DNA of 64,000 nt from Raffaelea ambrosiae (lineage: Eukaryota > Ascomycota > Sordariomycetes > Ophiostomatales > Ophiostomataceae): positions 1,657,427-1,721,426 of the forward strand of contig PCDI01000005.1 of assembly GCA_002778195.1 (NCBI GenBank), in the 5' to 3' direction. The notes below the pieces were generated by a model. It searched no databases, had not been told where the DNA came from, and saw only the letters and a program-made list of their open reading frames with translations. Below are positions 21,390-32,343 of this stretch, one piece after another. The translations under genes were made by a program, and so were the position numbers. Each line of letters opens with the position of its first letter. The first letter of the stretch is position 1.

Positions 21390-24362
21390 GGTGGCGGAAT
21401 TGGATTTTTAGAGAGTGCGTGTGTGTGTGTGTAAGAGTCGAGATGGAAACGCTGCTCTTGCCCTTTCCTTGATTTCCGTTGGATGGTGTCCTGTCCTATA
21501 TGCGAGGAATGTCGGTGCTGATCGACGGGATCGGAGTTTCGTTTGGACTCGAGGGAGGGATCAACAAGGAGGAATGGAAACAAGTGTTGAAAAAAGAAGA
21601 AGAAAAGATATGCAATGACTGGTTCCTGACCGAATGCTATATGAAATGGAATAGGTTGTAAGAAAGAAGAAAAGGTTCTCTTTGGTTTGTCCGGCAAGTG
21701 CACAAGAAAAATCGACTTTCTTGGCTTTTTAGAAGAATTTAAAAGAGTGAAAACGAATGGAACAACAGCCCAGCAGTTTGTTTGTTTTGGTTGAAGCGAA
21801 AGTAAATGAAAGACAAATTCTCGAGAAGAGGAGAACAAGAAGAGAAGAGAGAACAAAAAAAGGAACGAAACGGGAAATGGAAAACTCGATGGTCGAGGGG
21901 AGAGAAAGAAAAAGAGATGAGAAGAGAATAAAAGGGAGAGAGGAAAGTTCCATGCCATCATCCGACATGGCCAAGACTTTGTCTTTATATCAAAGAGCCC
22001 ACGCAGAAACCGAAGTGGACACGGCAGTGGAGTCCAGGGCCTGGCAACAGGCGGCCATGTGCGTCAAGAGAGTGAGAGTGCGAGGGAGTCAGAAGGGGGG
22101 GGGTCCATCACGAAGGGGTGGAAAGGGGACCCGGACGCTTAGTTTGTCTTGGCGCCGGGAAGGTTCTCGCGCCGTGCAGGAAAGGGCATCGTGCATCGTG
22201 AGGGAGAGAGGTAACAGACAGAGAAGGAGGTCCCACTTCGCGGCCACAAACGACTGGGCCAGAGATACCAAGAACGGGTAGGCTGCAAGACACTCGGTCC
22301 CCATTGATGGCGGTGGTGGGTGACAGCCTCAGCAGGGGCTTGCGAGAGAGAGAGCGGCCATAGCCTATCAGGATGGGCGGATCCCTGGAGAGGGCAGGGG
22401 GGTCTGATGCTGGACAGGACGACCCAGGAGGTCGGACAAAACACCGCAAGTGTAGGAGAGGAGGAGGGAGGAGGCTCAAAAAATGGAGGCTCAAAGGTTG
22501 GGACGGCTGGGGTTGACAGGGGGGGGCGGGGGGGCCAGGAGAAGGGAGCAGGGATGATGGAGGGTGGAGGCAATACGGCGTAGCGAAGACAGAGCAGCAG
22601 CACTGGACCATGGATGTGTGGAGGCTGGTCAGAGAGAGCGAAATGAGCGAGGAGGAGATGCGCGCCAGGAGGACGGACAGGAGAACGGTCACTGGCTGTC
22701 CTGCAGGTGGATTGACGGAGCAGAGCCGGGATTAGGAAGGCGATAAACCCAGAAGAGACACAGTACAGCAGAGACCGGGCAAGAGAGACAGACAGGAGAG
22801 TGTCATCAGGGGTGGTCCAAAGAAGGGGAGGGGAGGGGGTCCCTCTGAATGACTCGCACCCAGATCGACTTCTTTTTGGGCTGGCAGAGCACCAAGATGG
22901 GCAGCTATGGCGATCGAGAGGCGCAGAACAGGCAGGCGAGCCTGCCCGCAGCGACACCAGGTACACATGTCGACCCAGCCGAGTGACACGCGCGACGTCG
23001 CATTGCCGTTCGCTCGAGGCCGATGCGGCTCCAAGTGTCACAGAGCTGGGCTGGTGGGTCCAGATCGAGTGGTCCACGCGGGGGCCCATCTGGGATGCGC
23101 TAGCCGTTAGGCTGGCGGACGGACGCTAAGCAATAGACTTGAACTGGCTGTTGAGCCGCACTTTCCTGGCGTGGGTACTACCACCCTGTCTCCCTGGCCT
23201 CTGATTGGCCTGCCCGCGCCTGCACTCAGGGGGGGTCCTCAGGCGTCGATGGTTTCGCACCCAGGTGCCGATGATACAGCGCTCGACCCGAGCGTCCTGC
23301 GCTGCTGACCAGTCGCTCCGGCCAGGCCTGCTGCTGACCGCACACATGCAGGGGCGAGAGAGAGCGAAAGAAAAAAGAGAGTCGTATTTCCAGATTCCAT
23401 GTGTCTTGCTACTCCGTGCTGGTTCCAGATTACAATACCCTTAAAAGATTATTTTAAGCTGATTTTCTAGAGTTTGCTGGGGGGTTTTCCACGCTGGCCG
23501 CCAGGTGGCCGCCGGATTGGCCGAAGCCGGGGACAGAAGAAGGGATGCCGATGCTGTTGACTACCTATGTACTGGAGTAGCCTGTGGCCGCTTGCATGCC
23601 GTCCGTCGCGACGCTTTCCTGGTTCTGTGCAGGGACGCCGCCTGGCGATCCCAGGTGAGACTCATTCATGCGATAGACAGCCCATCGCTGCTCATCGCCA
23701 GCATGTCCGGAGACAATATGATGCGCGCGCATTCGTTTATGATTGCCCACTGATCTTGGCGATCGTGAGAGGAGGGACGACGCGGGCAAGCTGGTTGCGG
23801 CTGGGATGGGCATGCCTTTGGGCGACGTTTTTGCGTGGAAGGATTAATAATCCCCCCCCCAAAGCAAAAAAGGGGCGACGAGAGTCTGCTGCTATGTTCG
23901 CAGCTTATCCCATGACGACATGGACAAATGCAAGACGCGGGAACAAAAGATATGTAGTTAATCAAGAATCAAGGAATGTGCGACACACATCCTGGATGCT
24001 GCCAGCTACGCCTGCCTAGACAGCGCCGCGGTGGGCCAAGAAAAGGCCAAGGCCTGTTTGGCATCAGAGGCTGAAACACTGCATTTTGAGCCTCTGGCCC
24101 CCCCTATTTTCTGACCACCCCCCCCCAACCCCAACACATGCAAAACGTGCAACCCAAAACAAGAGACATCCATTCTTACCTGGTACCAAGCGATGGCCAT
24201 GGCCGAACGGTTGCCCATATCTGGTTTTTCTGTCCCTTCATTGCGACATCGCCAAAGAGGGCCGAGAAAAAAGAAACGTGCAACTGAAACGCAATGCACA
24301 CATAGTTATGTAGTAGCAAGAAGATGCATGGTGTAGTTAGCTTCACTAATGGTTTTTTAAAT

Positions 24363-24390
24363 TTCTTGAACTTTCTTGAAATTTCTTGAA
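24363..24390. promoter_or_regulatory. Six-unit heat-shock-element-like array (TTCnnGAA repeats)
   Basis: TTC at 24363, 24373 and 24383 alternates with GAA at 24368, 24378 and 24388, each separated by two bases. This gives six uninterrupted inverted 5-bp units. It meets the definition of a binding site for trimeric heat-shock factor. It is also a 10-bp tandem repeat (TTTCTTGAA), so chance expansion is possible. No gene start lies within 2 kb on either side. Confidence 0.5.
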
Positions 24391-24789
24391 ATTTTCGTTT
24401 TGCTACCGTGTGTACGGGCCCCATGGTTTCTTCCTTGTCAGAGACTACTGCCGGCATGTCACAGACTGTTTGTTCTTTTTTGTGTGTGTGTTCTGCAAGA
24501 ATGCACCTTCTCATTTTGTGCAGTTCGCCGAAGCAGCTTGCTTTCCCTGTTCTCGGACACGCAAGGCATCTTGGACACACAGACCCTCGAGACGTCTCAA
24601 GGACAAGCGCGATGGAAACAGTAGAGGAACACGAGAAACGGGAAACGACAGAAGAGCAAGAGCGCCAGAAGTCGGCCCAACCTGCCAGCACAACCGGCCG
24701 GCACAACCTGCCGGGGCGACAACAGGACAACGCCTGTACAGAGGATCCCTTTTCAGTCCCAGTTCCTGTCCAGGCCCCCCCATTCGACC

Positions 24790-24856
24790 CCGTTCAGACC
24801 CGTTCAGACCCGTTCAGACCCCGTTCAGACCCCGTTCAGACCCCGTTCAGACCCCA
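24790..24856. repeat. CGTTCAGACC tandem repeat, six copies
   Basis: Six copies of CGTTCAGACC(C) lie head to tail, the first three with 10-bp and the later ones with 11-bp spacing. They are non-coding. Confidence 0.9.
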
Positions 24857-25141
24857 TCCCGCGTCCCCATCGAGCCCCCTTTCAATAGTGGCAACGCGGG
24901 TGTCTTCTGAACCGTCCCCCCTTTCCTGCTGGCCTCCACCGCCAGTGGAACATGCTCGAACAGAGGCGAAAAAGAAGCCTAAAACCTTGGCCTCTCTTCT
25001 TATCTTTAAGCAATGCTTGGCTTTCGCCTAGCCGGTATGCTTAATAGGAAAGGGGGAAGGAAGAAAGTGGGAACAGGCGAACGAACATCACGAGATGAGA
25101 CCTGTGGTCTCGAAATGGGCTCTAGAGACGAGTGGCATTTC

Positions 25142-25181
25142 GATGGGCCAGTGGATGGGCCAGTGGATGGGCAAGTGGATG
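25142..25181. repeat. 12-bp tandem repeat GATGGGCCAGTG, three copies
   Basis: Three copies start at 25142, 25154 and 25166; the last reads CAAGTG instead of CCAGTG. It is non-coding. Confidence 0.9.
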
Positions 25182-25300
25182 CGAATGAGAGATCTGCGTT
25201 GTATTGTAAACACGTTGCTGCACTGCTGCTTGCGTGCTGTTGTTTATGATCTGTTGCGTTTCGCCGCTGCGCATCCGTCTGAACGGGACGCCCATGAAAA

Positions 25301-25327
25301 CATCCTGAACATCCTGAACATCCTGGA
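25301..25327. repeat. 9-bp tandem repeat CATCCTGAA, three copies
   Basis: Three head-to-tail copies lie in non-coding DNA downstream of the nuclease gene, the last ending CATCCTGGA. Confidence 0.85.
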
Positions 25328-25389
25328 CAGCCATGATCAGCCATGAATATCCACGACCGCCCGTCATCCATGGCCACGCATCCGTACGT

Positions 25390-25443
25390 ACTCGTACATC
25401 CGCGAGTACTTTCTCATACATCCGCGAATACCTCCGCGAGTAC
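25390..25443. repeat. Degenerate TACATCCGCGAGTAC repeat
   Basis: The units TACATCCGCGAGTAC, TACATCCGCGAATAC and CTCCGCGAGTAC follow each other. Each contains a short inverted motif (GTACTCG/CGAGTAC). They are non-coding. Confidence 0.7.
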
Positions 25444-25786
25444 GTCTTCGAGACATCCTCGAGTCGATCATCGCGGCGGGGATCACCGCAACCAAGTTTC
25501 AAGTAGGCCCAGCCCAGCAAAGCAGACACGCAGGAATGTGTTGGTATGGTTCGATTTGCCCGTTTTCTACGAGGGAAGAAGGGCAGAGAGAGAGACAACG
25601 AGCAAGCAAAAAAGACAACGAGCCGAATCCTGCATCCCAGACAGAGAACAGAGATGAAAACACCCATATACACAATACAAAACACCAATGTCCCCCCCTC
25701 CAAAACGTACGTCATCACACAAGAACCTTGTCACAAATACACAGACACACAGGCAGACAGAGAGAGAGAGCCAAGAAACTTCAGAC

Positions 25787-27021
25787 CTACAGGTCACCCA
25801 TCTGCTGTTGCGTGCTGTGCTCCTTTGCGGCGGCCACCGCCTGCTGCTTCTTCTTCTTCTTCTCGGCAGCCGCAATCTGGTCCAGCCAGGCGGCCAGGCG
25901 GTAGCCCGCGCGCGCGATCTGGATCTCCACGACCGGCGCGGCCTTTTCGTAGTAGTCGGCGCCCAGCTCCTGGCCGACAATGGCGTCGGGGCCCTCGGGC
26001 AGCACCGTGGTGCACACGTAGGCGTTGCCCTGGCGGGCCCAGCGGAGCGCCGTGGCCTCGGGGTCGGCCAGGTCGAGGCCGTCGAGCCAGGTCGGGCTTT
26101 CGTGGGCGTAGCGGCCGCCGGGCGTCTGGATGGCGGCGACGAGCTCGTCGGCCCAGCGGCGGGCCTCGTCAAAGGGTCCGCGGCTTTGGCTTGGGCTTGG
26201 GCTCCGGCTTCGGCCACGGGCCCGGCCGGCCACGGTCTCGGGGATGGTGGTGTCCCAGACGTGGTGCAGGTTCAGGTGGGCGCCGCGGAAGGTGACGTAG
26301 AGGCCGTTGCCGCCGCGCGCGACGTCCTCGTCGTGCAGCGGCTGGTGGATGTCGCCGACAAAGTGGACGACAAACTTGGCCGCCTGGGCGCGGTCGACGA
26401 CGCTCAGCTGGTCGTCCGCGTCCAGCAGGCGCGCGGTGTAGTTGTGCAGCGCCGTCACGATGCAGCCCGCCTCCGTCTTGCAGTCGCGCGCGAGGTCGAC
26501 GCTGCAGCTCGCCGGCGGGTGGTCCTTGGCGTCGATGAAGTGGAAGGGCCCCGTGAAGCGGCCCCACTGCGTGTAGCGGATGCTGTCGGCCCAGGTGGCG
26601 ACGTTGGCGAGGTAGTCGCCGGTCTGGTTGCGCAGGAGGTCCTGGAAGAAGGCGGCCGTCTCGTCGGCGACGAAGCTGGTGGCGATGTAGGCGACCGTGA
26701 TGTGGCCGAAGCCTGTGCGGGGGTCAGTATCAGCGAGGGGACGATCTTTGAAAGTGAGGCTCTTTTTTTTTTTTTTTTGGTCTGACGATGTCTCCCATAG
26801 GGGCTTCGCCCCGTCGCCTCTTCTTGCTTCTCGCCCCAGCCCCTTCGTCCCCATCGATCGTGCTCGACTCTCTTCGCTTTTCTTCTGTCCTTTCTATCTT
26901 TCTCCCCCATTTCGTTTTGTTCTTTTTTCCCTTCTCTTGCCATCTCTCTTCACTCACCTCCCCAGGCAGACACGCCCGGCAGGGCCACAGCGCCCGCAAC
27001 AAGCGCAGCAGAAAACTTCAT
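25787..27021 (-). CDS. Secreted S1/P1-type zinc nuclease
   Basis: This is a two-exon gene (27021-26958, 26712-25787) of 329 residues; the 245-bp intron is crossed in phase 1. A 19-residue signal peptide (MKFSAALVAGAVALPGVSA) precedes Trp20, which becomes the mature N-terminal tryptophan that binds zinc in this family. In mature numbering the zinc ligands are W1, H6, D45, H60, H119, D123, H129, H152 and D156. The first four match nuclease S1/P1 numbering exactly and the others are shifted by three. The enzyme cleaves single-stranded DNA and RNA and removes 3'-phosphates, usually outside the cell for phosphate and nucleoside scavenging. Oddities are an RGRSRSPSPSQSRG loop insertion after the last zinc ligands and a C-terminal tail with five consecutive lysines (EKKKKKQQAVAAAKEHSTQQQMGDL, shortened in most homologs as I recall them). 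It lies divergent to the PQ-loop gene. Confidence 0.95.
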
Positions 27022-28334
27022 ATCGTGTGTCGTGTGTATTGGAAGATAACTACTGGACAGGATAGAGGATCACCGTATCTTCGTATCTTTCCTAGCTTTC
27101 TTCTTATCTCGCGCAAGGGAGAACTCCAGGTCGAAATTCCCACAAACAAAAGAGTTTCGGCACAGCTTCGCTTCTCCAGACCAGCGACGGTAGCTCTTTA
27201 TTTGGATTCTGCTGCTCTTCGCTCGGTCGTGGTCCAGAACAGAAAGAGCACGCGTCCGTATCTGCGGCCGTCGCATCGGAGCTCTCCCAGAGCTTCGTGG
27301 CAGGAGGTTGTGTTACAGGCGCTGCCGGTGCCTGCAGCTTCGCTGGCCACCAATCACCAGTGTTGCTAGAGGAACGCTTGTCTCTGAACAGCTCTGGGCG
27401 AATGGCTGCCCGCGCTAGCCACCACGTGTGGGGCGGATCGGCCTCCACTGTGGCCGCCTGGCCCAAGGGTGGGTGCCACCCAAGCAAGGCATGCTGACGT
27501 CTGCATACGCGCCGACTGGTCGTCGGCCCTGTGATCTGGTCTGGTGGGATGGATTCCGACTCTCTTTGCATATCGTAGTTACATAGCAGTTTTTTGACCT
27601 TGGCTGCAGGACGATACTATGTACCCAGATCCATGGAATGGTCCATGGAATGGGCTTCGCGTTACTCGTCTGCAGCTATGCACAAACCCCCAACTTTCTT
27701 GATGTGTAATCACATGCACATGTGTCCTGTAGATGCATGGTTGGCGCCTGCCGTCTTTGTCGCGTGCCAACGGTTGCTCTTTCCTAATTCTCGCCCAGCT
27801 ATGACTACTGCACAGCAGTAACCTTATCTTATCTCTCACTTTTTGCCTGCGATAAGCGAGCCCTCTCGTTATCTCTCTCCTCTCTCGGCATCGCCGTCGC
27901 CCCGGACCAGCTGACTTTTTTTTCACACCTCCACCACACCCTTTTTCGTCTGGCAGCCCGTCTCCCCACTGCACACGCGCATCCTTGTCCGTACGAGCAG
28001 CTTCTACGAGTGCGAGGGAAGCTGGGCAGCATCACACAGCACCAGCGCCGCAAAGCACGAGATACGCCGCCCGATAGGCTTTGAGGCGATTGAGTGATTT
28101 CAGAAGCTTCCCTCAGAGCTTCTCTTTGTCTTGTCTCCGAGGCGGGCTTCTTCTCTGTCCCCTCTCGCTCGCTCCTTGCTTCGTGGCGTACGTCCCTTTC
28201 CCGGCCAGAGTGTGTCGGGCTTCTGCTTCCCATCTTCCCATTGTATCATTGCTTTTCTCGGCCTTTACCCCGACCTTCCCCTCTCTCGCAACCNNNNNNN
28301 NNNNNNNNNNNNNNNNNNNNNNNCTCACGCCATT
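27022..28334. other. Divergent promoter region between nuclease and PQ-loop genes
   Basis: This is 1.3 kb of mixed-composition non-coding DNA that should hold the 5' regions of both genes. The 30-N gap (28294-28323) ends 11 bp before the PQ-loop start codon. No further gene was seen. Confidence 0.6.
28294..28323. other. Assembly gap (30 N)
   Basis: A run of N lies immediately upstream of the PQ-loop transporter start codon. It leaves open whether an additional upstream in-frame ATG exists. Confidence 0.95.
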
Positions 28335-29729
28335 ATGTCCACACGACTGTCCACTGCCATCGCGGCACGATCCGTCGTTGCTGCAGCCATGGCCGCGCAC
28401 GCCAGCGGCATGAGCCTGGGCGCGGCAGCCTCGTCCCAGCCCGCGCTGACGGATGCGCTGTCGGGCATCTTTGGCAGCGTCAGCCTGGCGTCTTGGATCT
28501 GCCTGCTGGTAAGTGGAGACTAGTCCAGACGACCTTTTTCTGGCCTCACTTTGTCTTCGCCCTTGCCCAAGGGCGACTCTTTCGAATGAACCAAAGACAG
28601 CTGACCCTAGCCCGCCCTCTCCAGCTCCCGCAACTCATCCAGAACTACAAGTCTCAGAGCGCCGAGGGCCTCTCCATGGCCTTCCTCTTCGTGTGGCTGC
28701 TCGGCGACATCACCAACCTGACCGGCGCCCTCTTGACCAGCCTCGCCCCCACGGCCATTGCGCTCGCCTGCTACTTCTGCATCTCCGACCTCGTCCTCAT
28801 CTCCCAGTCGCTCTACTACAACACCCTCACTGCGCGCCGCAACCGCCAGCACGCCGCCCACCATGTCCGTCGCCGGAGCTCGTCGACCGCCGTCGTCGAC
28901 AGCGCCAGAGCCGGGCGCGACGTTACCCCGGCAGCCACCACCCCCGCCGAGGAGGCCGTGGCCGACGACAATGACGAGCAGCAGGGAGAGGATGGCCCGC
29001 TGCTGGGCCGTCGCCGCAGCTCCAGCATGGGTCTGCCCGGGTCGCACCGCCGGCCCTCGACGCGCCACTCCGAGTCCAACCTCGACCCCATCCGCCGCAT
29101 CATCACCGGCGAAGACGAGACCGTCGACAGCAATCCGTGGCTGCACAACTCGCTGAGTCTCCTGGCCGTCTGGGCCGTCGGCACCGCGGGCTACTTTGCC
29201 TCGTACCGCATGGGAGCCTGGGACGCACCGGCCGGCGACGCCCCCGACATCCCCTTCGGCGACGACAGCTCCATCCCTGCGACGGCCGCGCAGGACCTGT
29301 ACACCAGCCTGGGCCTGCTGATGGGCTACGCCAGTGCCGTGTGCTACCTGTGTGCCCGCATTCCCCAGATCATCAAGAACTACCGGGAGAAGTCGTGCGA
29401 AGGTAAGCTATTTCTCGAAATCCAGTCTCCTGTTCTGAACGGCAGTGGCTAATGCTCTCGTACTCTTATTCTCAGGCCTCGCCCTTCTCTTCTTTCTGCT
29501 GTCGCTGACTGGCAACTTCACCTACGGCGCCAGCCTGGTCGCCTATTCCCAGGACGGCGAATACCTGCTCAAGGCCCTGCCCTGGCTGATGGGCTCGCTG
29601 GGCACCATTGTCGAGGACATGATCATTTTCGTCCAGTTCCGCATCTACTCTCCCAAGCGCGATGCCGGCAAGCCTGCGAATGGTGACGATGCGACGACGG
29701 GCCCAGTGGGCACATATGGCGCTGCTTAA
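28335..29729 (+). CDS. PQ-loop vacuolar cationic amino acid transporter (Ypq/PQLC2 type)
   Basis: This is a three-exon gene (28335-28508, 28625-29402, 29476-29729) of 401 residues. Intron 1 has a GTAAGT donor and an AGCTGACCC branch; intron 2 has a GTAAGC donor and a TTCTCAG acceptor. Two PQ-loop motifs are plain: LPQLIQNYKSQSAEGLSMAF near residue 60, and RIPQIIKNYREKSCEGLALL in the C-terminal half. There are about seven hydrophobic segments in two three-helix bundles plus one, which is the SWEET/PQ-loop fold. The long hydrophilic loop between bundles (about 28845-29135) is Ser/Arg/Asp-rich with RRRSSS sites and a dileucine-type EDGPLLG, typical of vacuolar sorting in fungal Ypq1-3. Family members export lysine, arginine or histidine from, or exchange them across, the vacuole or lysosome membrane. 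The substrate here is inferred. Confidence 0.93.
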
Positions 29730-30679
29730 TGCACCACACACACATACACACACACACACACACAAATCACCGAAGGAAGCTCGATACGCTCCCCTGGACA
29801 CCCCAAACGTGTAGCCCATTGGTATGCTTGCGAGGGTTCCACATTGTTTCACATCTCTTACATCTCTCACATATCGTACTCTGATTTTGGTCTAATCACT
29901 CGTCCATGTTGACATGGGCTGCTTTGTACTTTTTTTTTGGACAGTTGCTTGGGCCATAACCGCATATATTGAAGGCGTTGGTTGCTTTCATCTCATTTTT
30001 GTTAGGTACTGTACTGCTCTGTCCTTTTTGGTATTTTGGTATTTTGGTATTTTGTCTTTTTTTGTTTTGGCAAGGCCAGCTCGGCACGCAGGGGTCTGCC
30101 GAAGGGTTATGTTTTGGTTTTCAGCATCACTGTTTAAACAGATATCTGTCTCGGTTTGTCTTTGGGTTTGTGACTACATTGTAGAGTCCAGTTCGCCGTG
30201 ATTAGCTTATTCGCATTTTTTGTCAGCCTCCTGCGTACTGCCTATTTGCTCCACTTCTCCGAGTTTTCTCCAATTGTCAGCATCAAGTAAGCCAAAGCTT
30301 GTCTGTATTCTGATTTGTGATCTGCGTGAATCTGTTTGGCGTTTGCTCTGTCACTTACACAGCTCTGGAGCTCAAGCAGCTGAGTTTGGAATTGTCATGC
30401 TGCCAAATTGCATCTCGGCGGCCAGCCAACTTGGGCAAGTTGCTGGGCCTGTGATAGACAGTCTCGTAGAAAACAGGGGCATCAAGGATTCCGAGAAGCG
30501 ACCTCGCTTACAGCAATGATGACATTGAAATATGATCGGCTATATTAAGACGTCACGGAAGCCTGTTTGCTGGCCAGACAGTATTCTCATCAGCTAGCAA
30601 ATATCAAAGCAAACAGCAAGACAGATCTCGCCAAGCCGACATACCTTGTGAGAAAAATACATGAAAATCAAGAGCAAAC
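29730..30679. other. Intergenic, about 0.95 kb
   Basis: This is the 3' region of the PQ-loop gene, starting with a CA dinucleotide run (29735-29765), followed by the promoter of the pirin gene. A short TTTTGGTATTTTGGTATT repeat lies near 30030. No gene was seen. Confidence 0.6.
29735..29765. repeat. CA dinucleotide microsatellite
   Basis: An interrupted run of ACACAC begins six bases after the stop codon of the PQ-loop gene, within its likely 3' untranslated region. Confidence 0.9.
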
Positions 30680-31810
30680 ATGGCTGAAGCCACTGCCCAG
30701 GCCATTGCTGCCACCGGTCTCAAGGCGGTCACGACTTCATCGTCGCCGACACTGACAACCACAAACGCTGCTCCTGTCCTCCCTCTCTGCCGACTACCGA
30801 CCACGGCCGCCATCGCTCCCATACGCTCCGAGGAGCGCGGCCACTTCAACCAAGGCTGGCTCGATACTTACCACTCATTCCCCGTCTCCGACTGGCACCG
30901 GAGCCGCAGCAGTAGCCACCCGGAGCAGTTTGGCGCCCTCCGCATCCTCAACGAGGACACCGTCCAGCCGCTCTCGGGCTTCCCAACACATCCGCATCGC
31001 GACTTTGAAATCTTCACCTATGTCCTGTCGGGGGAGCTCACCCACCGGGACTCGCACGTGCCTCGGGGCTACAATGGAACGCAAAGCAACCAGAAGACCA
31101 AGAAGACCCAGAACGACGGCGGCAACGACGACAATGACGACGACGACAGCGTCTCGCCCGACCAGTTTGTCCGCATCCGCCGCGGCGATCTGCAGTTCAC
31201 TACGGGCGGCACGGGCATTGCCCACAGCGAGAACAACGAGCACGCCTCGGAGGCGGTGCACTTTTTGCAGATCTGGGCCGTGCCGTGGAAGCGTGGCCTG
31301 CCGCCGCGGTACCACACGGGGCATTTCCCCGATGCGGCCAAACGCCAGGTCTCCCTGACGTCTGGGGACGGTCAGTTTGTGCCCATTCTGAGCCCGCTGG
31401 CCGCCGGTCCAGACGCGACTGCCGCCGAAGAGGCCGAGGCCGTGCCGGCTCTCCCGGGCACGATCCCGGTGCATGCGGACCTGGTCATGGGTGCGGCCTT
31501 GGTGGGCCGGGGCAAGACGGCCGTCTGGACGGTAGGGCTGGCAGGCAACAAGAGGGCGGGAGCGGGAGGGGTGACCAGGGCGAGGCAGCGCAAGGTGTTT
31601 GTGCACCTGCCAGCCACGGGGCCCACTGGTGGAAAAGAGGAAACAGCCAAGGAGAGGGGCAAGGCACGAATCCGTCTAGACGGAAGGGACGATGCTGTCC
31701 TCAATGAGGGCGACGGGGCCTTTGTGGACCTGGTTGCGGCCGGGGACATGTTGACAATCGAGAGCATTGGCACAGGCGAGGCCGAAGTGGTCGTGTTGGA
31801 CACGGCATAG
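30680..31810 (+). CDS. Pirin-family protein (cupin)
   Basis: This is a single-exon gene of 376 residues. The N-terminal cupin carries the pirin signature: RGHFNQGWLDTYHSF, FGALRILNEDTV and FPTHPHRDFEIFTYVLSG, then GTGIAHSENNE. The metal-binding residues of pirins (two His in HPHRD, then His and Glu in AHSENNE) are all in place. HFLQIWAVPWKRGLPPRY and a C-terminal cupin-like half follow. Pirins bind Fe(II); some are transcription cofactors and some are quercetin dioxygenases, so the exact role is open. An acidic low-complexity insertion (NDGGNDDNDDDD, about 31090-31155) splits the metal-binding strands and a Gly/Ala/Arg-rich loop lies near 31550. The first 45 residues are a Ser/Thr/Ala-rich extension that may be a targeting sequence. 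Confidence 0.93.
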   Translation: MAEATAQAIAATGLKAVTTSSSPTLTTTNAAPVLPLCRLPTTAAIAPIRSEERGHFNQGWLDTYHSFPVSDWHRSRSSSHPEQFGALRILNEDTVQPLSGFPTHPHRDFEIFTYVLSGELTHRDSHVPRGYNGTQSNQKTKKTQNDGGNDDNDDDDSVSPDQFVRIRRGDLQFTTGGTGIAHSENNEHASEAVHFLQIWAVPWKRGLPPRYHTGHFPDAAKRQVSLTSGDGQFVPILSPLAAGPDATAAEEAEAVPALPGTIPVHADLVMGAALVGRGKTAVWTVGLAGNKRAGAGGVTRARQRKVFVHLPATGPTGGKEETAKERGKARIRLDGRDDAVLNEGDGAFVDLVAAGDMLTIESIGTGEAEVVVLDTA

Positions 31811-32343
31811 GGTCGAGGAGGGTTCGGGCTGAGACACGATGTGCACGTGAATCGGGACGACGCACAAAAGAGAGTTATAAAATTTCACAACCAAAAAAGC
31901 CACCCTTACGCCCGTACACGAGTACAGAGGTAAAAATGCGACCAAGAGAATACGGATTTCAATCTGTGGTTTTGATTGTGTGAATAGGAAAACGGAACAC
32001 GAGAACACGAGCGCAAATGTTTGAATATGCTCTTTAATGAAATGTTTGATTGAATTGTAAGAACTTTATGAATGCTGTTCTTGATCTATCCTATAGAAGA
32101 TGTTAAAACTCAGAACCAAATTTTGTCTCGATGTCCAAAGCGAAAGACAAGCAACATGTAGCCAACAATCCTCCTTTCCAAAATGTAAAAAAACTCCAAG
32201 AAACACCCAGTCCAAACTCTTTCCAAAACGTAAGAAACTCCAAGAAACACTCAGTCCAGACCCTTTCCAAAACGCAAGAAACTCCAGGAAACCCCAGTCC
32301 AGAAAATGCAGCCAACTGGAGGTGCAATGCCAACCAGACCCAA
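31811..32343. other. Convergent intergenic region with a 44-bp tandem repeat
   Basis: This stretch lies between the 3' ends of the pirin gene and the Cys-rich gene. Its main content is the three-copy repeat at 32175-32307. No gene was seen. Confidence 0.65.
32175..32307. repeat. Three tandem copies of a 44-45 bp unit
   Basis: Copies start at 32175, 32220 and 32264. Each begins TTTCCAAAA, continues with (G)AAACTCCA(A/G)GAAAC and ends CAGTCCA(G/A)A. They differ by a few substitutions and a short A-run length change, so the array has diverged for some time. Confidence 0.9.

Larger units (their letters stand above)
21390..25786. other. Gene-free stretch, about 4.4 kb, with several repeat arrays
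   Basis: It should contain the promoter of the minus-strand secreted protein (a TATA-like GCATATAGG on the minus strand lies near 21496-21504) and the 3' region of the S1/P1 nuclease. Otherwise I see no gene. The minus-strand frame at 22139-23089 has no family character. Notable items are the heat-shock-element-like array (24363-24390), a CGTTCAGACC repeat (24790-24856), a 12-bp repeat (25142-25181), a 9-bp repeat (25301-25327) and a TACATCCGCGAGTAC repeat (25390-25443). Confidence 0.55.

Noticed and set aside
22139..23089. 316-residue minus-strand frame
   Set aside because: No family signature, and Ser/Pro/Arg bias as in neighbouring random frames.
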